DNA from: Isohypsibius dastychi
Lineage: Eukaryota; Tardigrada; Eutardigrada; Parachela; Isohypsibiidae
NCBI GenBank assembly: GCA_034696485.1
Contig: JAQIWT010001288.1
Coordinates: 1 to 11,493 of the forward strand
Direction of reading: 5' to 3'
DNA length: 11,493 nucleotides
The notes beneath the pieces were generated by a model. That model had not been told where the DNA came from, did not search any database, and saw only the letters and a list, made by a program, of their open reading frames with translations. The stretch's first letter is position 1. Each line of letters starts with the position of its first letter. Positions 6,301-11,493 of the stretch are shown here, piece after piece. A program made the translations under genes and the position numbers.

Positions 6301-8670
6301 GCGTTCATCTGCCACTAAAAAGAAGAGCGATCGCTTTGAATTTGGGAATTATGAACAGCCTGATGAACTGGAGGGTAAGCCATCCAAAAAAATTTATTTT
6401 GCCAAGCTCAATCGATAATTTTACTCTGTACGATTTTGTAAAAATTCTGGCTTCTGAACACCAGTTCTTCTCACATGTGGAATGCTGACAACTTGATTTG
6501 ATGTATTCTTGCATTTTAGGAAATCCAGAAAACATCGGTGCGCTCAAAGTAACACCGAAAAAAGCAAAGCGACCAACTCCGAAAAAATCCGGCCGAAAAA
6601 ATCCAGATGATCCTGTTTTGTCGTTTGTCGAAATGAAGAATATTTCTGCCACTGAGGAAGGTGCGCGCAAAGAGCGGTTGTTAGCGGATGAACTAGCTGA
6701 TCACAAAGAGGAGAGAAGTTTGAAGAGACATTTGGAAGATCGCAGGTTGGACTTAGAAGAAAAACGCATCAAGTTGGAGGAAGCGCGTTTGGAGATCGAT
6801 CGTCAGGAGAAAAAAGATAAAGCCGCCCTGGATAAAGCAGCACAGGATAATGTTGCAAAAACTCAAGCTGTTTTATTTGAAGGAATTGCGGCACTTCTTG
6901 CTTCGTGCAGCAAGAAACTCTCCGAATGACCAGTTAGGAATTTCCAATAAGCAAAGTTCTCTTCTTTAATCTCAGCAATTTAAATAATCGTTTACAGTTG
7001 GCGGTTCAATTCCGAAATAAGATGAAACTAATCCTCCATTGAAACAGGTGTGCAAATTCGTCATGATAGCAGCAACGCGGTAATAAACTCCTACCGGCTG
7101 GAGTCCCAGCTTTTGATTTTCGGCGAATTCGGTGAATGCAAATAACTGCGAGATCTTGCCGAATCCCCATTCAACCGAAATTCTGACTTTCGACATCGAA
7201 GCATTGCATTCTTTTTGTTCAGCGGTTAGGTTGTGCTTGAAAGGAGCCATAATGTGCGGAGATGACTTATAAGCCTGATCCCCGTAGAAGTAAAATGTTC
7301 TCTCATCAGGGGGACTGAAAATCTGGTTTGTCGACATATTTTTCTCCAGTTCACCCTCGTAAACCATTTTACTGTCGTGAAAACTCCCAGGGAAGCAGCC
7401 ATCCACGAGTAGAAGAATACCACAGGGACTCATAACGCCGGTATATTTCAGGTCGTGCTCTCGCGTATATCCGCTGTAACACATCCGCTGAACTTGGTAG
7501 TTTTTCGGCCTGAAGATATATACAAAACGATTAATTCTGGTTGGTCTTGAGAATTTTCAATATTGAATCTATTCATACCGGCAAATTTCCATGTTGGTCC
7601 CATCAATAAAAGCAGCGCAACGATCGAAGGGAGCCCCCTTCCTGACAATAGCTTCACTCCATTTTTGAACTTCGCCAGCGGTAATCCAAGGTTGATCAAG
7701 AGAACTAATGAGATGCGAGAACCGTTCATGAACATGGAACAAAGCGGCGTTGAAAAACCTTGAAAGTTCTGGCGATGGGCGTCCGAAAAGTTCATCCAAA
7801 TCATGCAGCCTGGAAGGATAAGCCAATCTTCTTAGCATGAGGCAGAGTGCGTCCATTCCATTTATGATGCATCTATTTTCCACCGTAAACTTTTCCGGAA
7901 TTTCGAGAACCACATTCAATCTTTGGAGCTGGGTACTGGTGAATCGGAAGTTTTTCACCAACTGTTCTTGACTAAAGGACCCCAAATCAAACGGACGAAA
8001 TGTTAAGCGTTCTTGTCGAGGCAGTATTCGCAAAAAATACAGGTATTCCGCATCATCCAGTTCATCCTCGGCATACAGAAGGTTGACTTAATGATTGGAC
8101 ATTTTGTACCAAAACAATTGATTCTGCAAAACGCGCCCCGAAAATGGATGTTTTGGTTTCTTTTTTCGTTTGGTTTGGTTCATGGTTTGGTTCAGATGCT
8201 CAACCTCTTTCTCCGCAATAAACCAAACCAAATCTCGGACCAAGATTTTTTGGTTCCAATCTTGGTTTGGTCCAGGTTCAGGTTCAAAACAAGCCTCTGC
8301 TCAACCTGTGTAATGATAGAGTTCATCCGTCCACCTAGTTTAGGGGTTTACCTGCTGAGATCAACACGGGCACGATATGATTCTCTGGCCTCCGATCACG
8401 GTAGACCCACTGTGCGGCAAGGCGTTCTGCGTTTTCCGATAACACTTGGCAGTTTGCGATAGTGCTCTCTGTCTGAAACTTGACGGATATTTTGATGCTC
8501 CCGTTATACCTCTTGTTCATATCTTCAACTCCAAGTTCATAGGCTGGTTGAGTGTATGCGAAAGCTCCCAGTTGATCCGGATTCGAGTAACCAATAACCG
8601 CGACATCGATTTCAGTGACGGCCTGGGAACAAACAACAGCCAAATGAGTCAACAAGATGAAACTGAGCAT
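3316..8670 (-). CDS. Natriuretic-peptide-receptor / receptor guanylyl cyclase-like gene, 11 exons, 3' end not resolved
   Basis: Exons on the minus strand: 8670-8352, 5380-4958, 4907-4864, 4804-4766, 4698-4615, 4399-4253, 4196-4149, 4087-3917, 3868-3733, 3669-3585 and 3368-3316. Phases agree across every junction. The product is about 516 residues so far. Residues 1-17 are a signal peptide (MLSFILLTHLAVVCSQA), followed by an ANF-receptor ligand-binding fold: DVAVIGY near 22-28, THFNWTTVFIVVD in the middle, FGPGRMLRLFM at 252-262, TTGEYVYIALDVG, KAKDAFRSILLITPG from 304, NRTFETDVGQIYVNSNGDRR, and the closing DWPPPNLPRCGYLG. Residues 479-498 form one transmembrane helix, then a basic RRQSESNAWWWLPE juxtamembrane segment. 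Several N-x-S/T sites suit an extracellular domain. Less certain points: the exon 6 donor, the exon 8 acceptor (4087 or 4072) and the exon 11 end. Intron 1 carries a transposon. The fold and order are family knowledge; the cyclase activity is inferred and no catalytic domain is seen. Confidence 0.85.
3585..3669 (-). other. Transmembrane exon of the receptor
   Basis: The exon follows the acceptor CATTTCTAG (phase 1) and ends at the donor GGAG/GTCGGT (phase 2). It encodes ESTLLMHTAIIG followed by a TAVLVIIIVSAFIFW core of about 20 hydrophobic residues, then Arg across the junction. Placed right after the ligand-binding domain's terminal Cys/Pro-rich segment, it is the single membrane span expected in natriuretic-peptide-type receptors. 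Confidence 0.85.
5178..5222 (-). other. 15-residue insertion in the ligand-binding domain
   Basis: Between the strand ending PYFNRITTDFAMKDR and the helix AYVEIYVYLLTHFNW there are 15 extra residues (VMHPTWISTSSMSMP) compared with the usual ANF-receptor spacing of about 24 residues from the Arg to the Trp. It is in frame. A GT...AG excision here would be 46 nt and break the frame, so I treat it as a surface-loop insertion in the protein. Confidence 0.4.
5430..5452 (+). repeat. Left terminal inverted repeat of the Harbinger element
   Basis: GGTTGAGCA matches the right end exactly, followed by a looser match that includes ATTTTGAA against GTTTTGAA on the other arm. It is directly followed by CCAAACCAAA-type subterminal repeats. 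Confidence 0.65.
5455..5552. repeat. CCAAAC-rich subterminal repeats with a 16-bp hairpin
   Basis: AACCAAAC-type words recur through 5455-5495. GGTTTGTAACCAAACA (5512-5527) is then followed by a 9-base loop and its perfect inverse TGTTTGGTTACAAACC (5537-5552). The stem extends outward by a few more pairs with one mismatch (CCTGG/CCTGG). Such motifs next to the ends are likely binding sites for the element's Myb-like protein or transposase; that role is inferred. Confidence 0.75.
5843..6929 (+). pseudogene. Harbinger Myb/SANT-like DNA-binding protein, one in-frame stop
   Basis: Exons are 5843-6374 and 6520-6929, with a 145-nt intron (donor GAGG/GTAAGC, acceptor TTGCATTTTAG/GA) joined in phase 1. 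Read through one TGA at codon 95 (6125-6127), it encodes 313 residues. Residues 33-94 are a Myb/SANT-like domain with the LLLVRKTSQHNPF and NVWTKIAEEL signatures and Trp60. Residues 187-204 are a Lys-rich basic stretch, likely nuclear targeting. About 223-295 form a long Arg/Lys/Glu coiled coil for self-association or binding transposase. In Harbinger elements this protein helps the transposase enter the nucleus and find the ends (family knowledge). ATG 5843 is the first in frame, in a good context (CGAGGATGG). The unbroken frame after the TGA suggests a recent nonsense change; a 94-residue product keeping only the DNA-binding domain is possible. Confidence 0.85.
6930..6971. other. Convergent 3' ends of the two transposon genes
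   Basis: Only 42 bp separate the Myb-like stop (6927-6929) from the transposase stop (6972-6974). CCAATAAGC follows the plus-strand stop at about 6945. AT-rich sequence around 6975-6990 could serve the minus-strand transcript only if polyadenylation sites overlap. The two messages may therefore overlap at their 3' ends. Confidence 0.35.
6972..8102 (-). pseudogene. Harbinger DDE transposase, TAA at codon 5 from the best ATG
   Basis: Exons are 8102-7579 and 7509-6972, split by a 69-nt intron (donor TGCCG/GTATGA, acceptor ATATCTTCAG/G, phase 2). The product is 353 residues of the DDE_Tnp_4 type. Catalytic residues are visible: Asp167 in AFIDGTNMEICRPKN, Asp252 in YFYGDQAYKSSP and Glu288 in RISVEWGFGKIS, with 35 residues between the last two (DD35E, the Harbinger spacing). 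Other family marks are YSGYTREHDLKY, SPCGILLLVDG and PGSFHDS. The region before Asp167 (LYFLRILPR onward) is the usual N-terminal part. The only in-frame ATG near the expected start, at 8102, is followed four codons later by TAA (8090-8088), after which the frame is open to the end. Either one nonsense mutation disabled it or translation begins elsewhere; no other early ATG is in frame. Confidence 0.88.
8149..8282. repeat. GTTTGG-rich subterminal repeats at the right end
   Basis: TTTGGTTT, GTTTGGTTTGG, CATGGTTTGGTTC, AACCAAACCAAA and CTTGGTTTGGTCC occur here in both orientations, mirroring the left end. CCAAGATT (8240-8247) and AATCTTGG (8258-8265) form an 8-bp hairpin with a 10-base loop. 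Confidence 0.65.
8283..8306 (-). repeat. Right terminal inverted repeat of the Harbinger element
   Basis: It reads TTCAAAAC...TGCTCAACC, the inverse of the left end. A second copy of TGCTCAACC lies inside at 8197-8205. The outer copy is preferred as the terminus because only there does the TTCAAAA extension also match the left arm. Confidence 0.6.
8614..8670 (-). other. Signal peptide coding segment of the receptor
   Basis: The first 17-19 codons after the ATG at 8670-8668 give Met, a hydrophobic Leu/Ile/Val core and a small-residue SQA end, a typical cleavable secretion signal before the mature start VTEIDVAV. This supports 8670 as the true start and an extracellular N terminus. Confidence 0.8.
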
Positions 8671-11250
8671 CTTCGTGTGAAACGTAGGAACACTGAGCCT
8701 GAATAAGATTTCACAAAGAAACGAAAATTTTGATTATACAGGAACCATGGCACAGAACGGTTCATTACTGAACTGCCTCTGATATTGCTGTCCATTGGTG
8801 AAGCGACATCACGGTGAAATGAAAAAGCATTGAGCTTGATTGGTTCATGCTGATGATTCAACTGCCTTGAAAGTCAGAGTCACTTTCTTTTTGCTTTTTC
8901 TGGTGAATGTGAGGTAGAGTTATCAATGCCTGATGGTTCGTTTTTTCAAACTTTATGTAAGACATTTTTTTTTGTACTTATTGAGCCTCATGACATTTTG
9001 ACATGTATACGGTCAAATGTTTTTTGTCACTTTAGGAACACACTACAATAAAGCTTGGTATAAAAAATGTGTCACCATCATGCGAGACCGGAACATTGGG
9101 TAGGTCAAAGTAATCAAATCTTAATCTACACTACCGCGCCTATCTCGTAACGTCGGATGATACACTTTCGCATAGGCGAGTGAAGTGAGACGCACTGAGC
9201 CAGGCGTATCTGGGATCGCGAGCAAGAATCAACGTCGTATACTCCATCAATTATCGTTGGATGTCCTTGATCGAACAGAATAATCTCCGATTGACCAAAT
9301 ACAGAAACATCGATCAGGTGTCAAGTCAGAAAACTCTCTATTGCACCCGGCTACCAAAACCCCGGAACTCTGGAATTACTTTCACTCCAGAAAACTGGCT
9401 CAACGGAAATTATCGTGAGAATAAACGAACTGAGAGGAGAAAATGGTTCAAAATACATGTCCCTCTCTTTCTGCCTGAATTTATATTTAAACTTACTCTA
9501 GTGAGCAGAATCGTTCCCATGATGACTGGGACACACGTCACGCTTGTTCAACGTACAAATTGCCGGTTCTGAGCATCTTGGAAGAAGTAATTTCGCTGAA
9601 CGATTTTTCGCGAACCCAAACTTTCGTTTTGCTGCACTTCGGCCAACCTGATAAAGGGATGATTGGTTTATCCGGTATAAAATTAGATCATCAATGATTT
9701 ACTTCACCACCAACACCAGTCTTTTCCATATATCCTGTTTTGTTTAGCATGTCCTTTAAAATTTGAAATATCTGTCTGTCAGAGAGTATACGAAACTCTG
9801 ATTAGAACTTTTCGACCAAGTCCACTTCTTGGAGCTGAACAACAAACCGACGTTTTTGCTCTGTCGATTGTTTGCTCAGTCTTTTTTGTTCGCCGCCAAA
9901 AATATTAAATAAACAGAAGAATGTCACAATCTGACGTGGTTTGTTCTACTTGCTTTTTTATCGCGCATTACTCTGTTGAACGGGGAACAGGAAATGTTAA
10001 TATTTTCCAGGATATCAGTGTGTGTCTCCATTTTTTCACATCACTGGGTTGTCCACTTTTAATGACTGTGAACTTTGAAGCAGCACACGCCACTCGTTGT
10101 TGCATTCAGAGTTTTGCCTTTCATACAATTTGACGCAAAATTCGTTTTTCTGTCCGAACAGTGGCTCTGATAAGGGATAGACTTGGGCTGTTGCATCAAC
10201 AGCCTTGGCAGGCACACTCAGTCTGATTGTTTTTGGATTGACAAAAACCTAAAATCCCTTTACCTCCTGAACTCATTTCCACTTCTGACATCACTCAGAC
10301 ATTCTGAACTCAGTTTTGATAGCAACACTTTACTATGACGAATGTTACAAGATGATATGATTTTTCCAATAGCTGCAACTTACTCGGAAATCTCGTCAAT
10401 AACTGTCAAAATCGTCAAAAAAACATTTTCACGGATACGTGGTTGTTCAGACTCAGATATCCATTTTTGGTGAGAATCTGAAAGATTAAACCGCTTTTTG
10501 AAGCAGCTTTCGTGGTGGTCAAGAAGAAGGCAAACACGGTGATATGGTTTTTGGAGCACGTTCTGACTTCTTGAGTTCCAGCTTTTCCAACAGTCACGAA
10601 AATTAACCGAAAGTTGTCGCTCCTGGTTTCGGGTCCAGCTACTTGCAGCCAAATGTTTTTTCAGCTGAATGAAATAGCAGTCCTCAAGAGCAGACATTCA
10701 GCTCTGCAATGATATCCCAACGAAGCGCATCGGATCACCCCTTGAACTGCTGTTGCCAAGGGAACTAACTGTGCTCTTGTCCCAAACAAACGTCCAAAAA
10801 TTCTTGACATGTTTCCAGTTTCAGGACACCCGCTCAGGGTGCCTAAGCTCAATAAACAAAACCCGCCGTTTATAGAAAGTGAAATTATTTCAAAATCTAG
10901 CGAATGCTCGAAAGTTGGTCTGCGAGCGGACCGTACAAAGAAATTTACGACAGAAATTGAAAGTAAAGAATGGTAGACAGCCCGGTATGATACGTATTTA
11001 GTGAAACGAATAGCACACCGAAAGTTGCCTGTTGCCAAACGGAAATTCTCCAAATTTGAAACTTTTCCCCAGCTTAAAGCAAATCGAAATTGCGGTCCGA
11101 AATTTTGGCATCGGTAGTTGACTTCCCTGATTTGAGGGAGTCTGTCCATCAGAATTACGAGTGATCAGCCCTTCAACATTGAATGAGACATGATAAAAAA
11201 AGTGCTACGGAAATCGGCAATATGGGTTGGCAGGAATATTTCGCCAAGTA
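8671..11250. other. Upstream and intergenic region, no supported gene
   Basis: About 2.6 kb between the receptor start and the paralog fragment at the right edge. Frames up to 162 codons occur (10661-11149 minus, 10380-10697 minus, 9261-9572 plus), but none has a recognisable motif and their boundaries do not match splice sites I can support. The part next to 8670 should contain the receptor promoter and 5' UTR, with no motif I can name. The right part should hold the 3' portion of the paralogous receptor if that gene is complete, yet I see no kinase-homology or cyclase motifs on the minus strand. Confidence 0.4.
9137..9178. other. Small inverted repeat in intergenic DNA
   Basis: CGCCTAT (9137-9143) pairs with ATAGGCG (9172-9178) across a 28-base loop, in a locally GC-richer patch (9130-9230) that stands out from its AT-rich neighbours. 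No RNA family is recognised, and the stem is short enough to be chance. Confidence 0.25.
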
Positions 11251-11256
11251 CTTCTA

Positions 11257-11493
11257 AATCGACCAAAGCTGATTCGAAAATGCACTCATCATCAGTAAAT
11301 CACTGATTTCACTAGCTCCAAATTTCTGGATGGTGATTGTTGACAGGTAGTGACCCAAACCAGATCTGTAAAGTGAAAGATTATCTCACAAGAAAAGGTC
11401 ATGCAGTCCGGAATACCGGAACAGTTCACTGTGACATTGTCACGACATATAAGGATTTACCATCATGGAGCCGCCACCAAGCGCGATCCTTGC
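11257..11493 (-). pseudogene. Partial paralog of the receptor: juxtamembrane exon and kinase-homology start
   Basis: The window's last 33 bases on the minus strand read KDRAWWRLHD in the frame matching the first receptor's SESNAWWWLPE, followed by a phase-1 donor G/GTAAAT at 11460. About 120 bp further, 11340-11257 encodes TITIQKFGASEISDLLMMS plus nine codons before TAG, parallel to AIAVHEFDASLRSDLQKMS in the first copy. The spacer keeps islands (CAGATCTGGTT, TGTTCCGGTA) at nearly the same spacing. This is a second receptor gene, cut by the window edge, in the same orientation and upstream of the first. Whether it is functional is unknown: the frame linking the two pieces is unclear and I cannot find later domains. 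The call could be CDS if more exons exist. Confidence 0.55.

Larger units (their letters stand above)
5430..8306. mobile_element. PIF/Harbinger DNA transposon (near-complete, two genes)
   Basis: The element is bounded by GGTTGAGCA (5430-5438) and its inverse TGCTCAACC (8298-8306). Inner similarity (ATTTTGAA / TTCAAAAC) makes an imperfect repeat of about 23 bp. It carries the two proteins that define the superfamily: a Myb/SANT-like DNA-binding protein (plus) and a DD35E transposase (minus), arranged tail to tail with 42 bp between stop codons. Both ends are packed with CCAAAC/GTTTGG words. It sits in receptor intron 1, with transposase and host gene on the same strand. I see no clean 3-bp target duplication: the flanks read GCATC on the left and TGTGT on the right, so either the ends are off by a few bases or the duplication has mutated. 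Confidence 0.88.
5381..8351 (-). other. Receptor intron 1, enlarged by a transposon insertion
   Basis: The donor is GCAG/GTAAAC at 8351 and the acceptor GAACTAG/GATG at 5381, joining in phase 1 to give ...LISAGCLEG..., continuous with the ANF-receptor pattern. The intron is 2971 bp. Subtracting the Harbinger element (2877 bp) leaves about 94 bp, close to the short introns elsewhere in the gene. The insertion should be spliced out with the intron and so need not harm the receptor. Confidence 0.8.

Noticed and set aside
5833-6315. 160-codon minus frame opposite the Myb-like gene
   Set aside because: Ser-rich shadow of the coding strand. The plus-strand frame has a clear Myb-like domain and splice sites.
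5425-8311. A 3-bp target site duplication flanking the Harbinger element
   Set aside because: Flanks GCATC and TGTGT share no convincing trinucleotide at either candidate end, so I report none.
8013-8462. 149-codon plus-strand frame over the right end of the Harbinger element
   Set aside because: It is the opposite strand of the subterminal repeats and receptor exon 1, with repeat-driven composition.
10661-11149. 162-codon minus-strand frame, the longest in the right third
   Set aside because: No domain or motif recognised, odd composition, no match to the kinase-homology domain expected from the neighbouring paralog piece. The length alone is not convincing.
1-11493. tRNA, rRNA or CRISPR array
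   Set aside because: No cloverleaf with conserved TTC box, no rRNA sequence and no regularly spaced identical repeats were seen on either strand by eye.

Overview
This window looks like nuclear DNA from a compact invertebrate genome. Genes are split by many short GT-AG introns (about 48-67 nt, a few near 215 nt), there are eukaryotic DNA transposons, and there is no operon layout. A tardigrade or other small ecdysozoan would fit, but the species cannot be fixed from sequence alone.

The main host gene is on the minus strand, from the ATG at 8670 to at least 3316. I rebuilt eleven exons by matching reading phase across GT-AG introns. They encode a signal peptide, an ANF/natriuretic-peptide-receptor type ligand-binding domain, one transmembrane helix and a short basic, Trp-rich juxtamembrane segment. 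The architecture is that of receptor guanylyl cyclases and natriuretic peptide receptors. A candidate first piece of the kinase-homology domain follows at 3190-3074. I could not find the rest of that domain or a cyclase domain before the window's left part.

Intron 1 of this gene (8351-5381) contains a whole PIF/Harbinger DNA transposon (about 5430-8306). Without it the intron would be about 94 nt, like the others. The element has the standard two-gene set, arranged tail to tail: a Myb/SANT-like DNA-binding protein on plus (5843-6929, one intron) and a DD35E transposase on minus (8102-6972, one intron). Each frame is open except for one nonsense codon, TGA at codon 95 of the Myb-like gene and TAA at codon 5 of the transposase, so the copy looks recently disabled. 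Its ends carry CCAAAC/GTTTGG-rich subterminal repeats and a strong 16-bp hairpin.

Positions 2-1355 are a second mobile element, apparently non-autonomous, with imperfect terminal inverted repeats (CCCAGGGCTTC...) and GAGCTA-type subterminal motifs. Next come two poly-C repeat units (1629-1796) and about 1.3 kb in which I see no gene. From 8671 to about 11250 there is upstream/intergenic DNA without a recognisable gene. At the right edge (11257-11493) a diverged copy of the host receptor's juxtamembrane/kinase-start region appears in the same orientation, so a paralogous receptor lies to the right and the two form a tandem pair.
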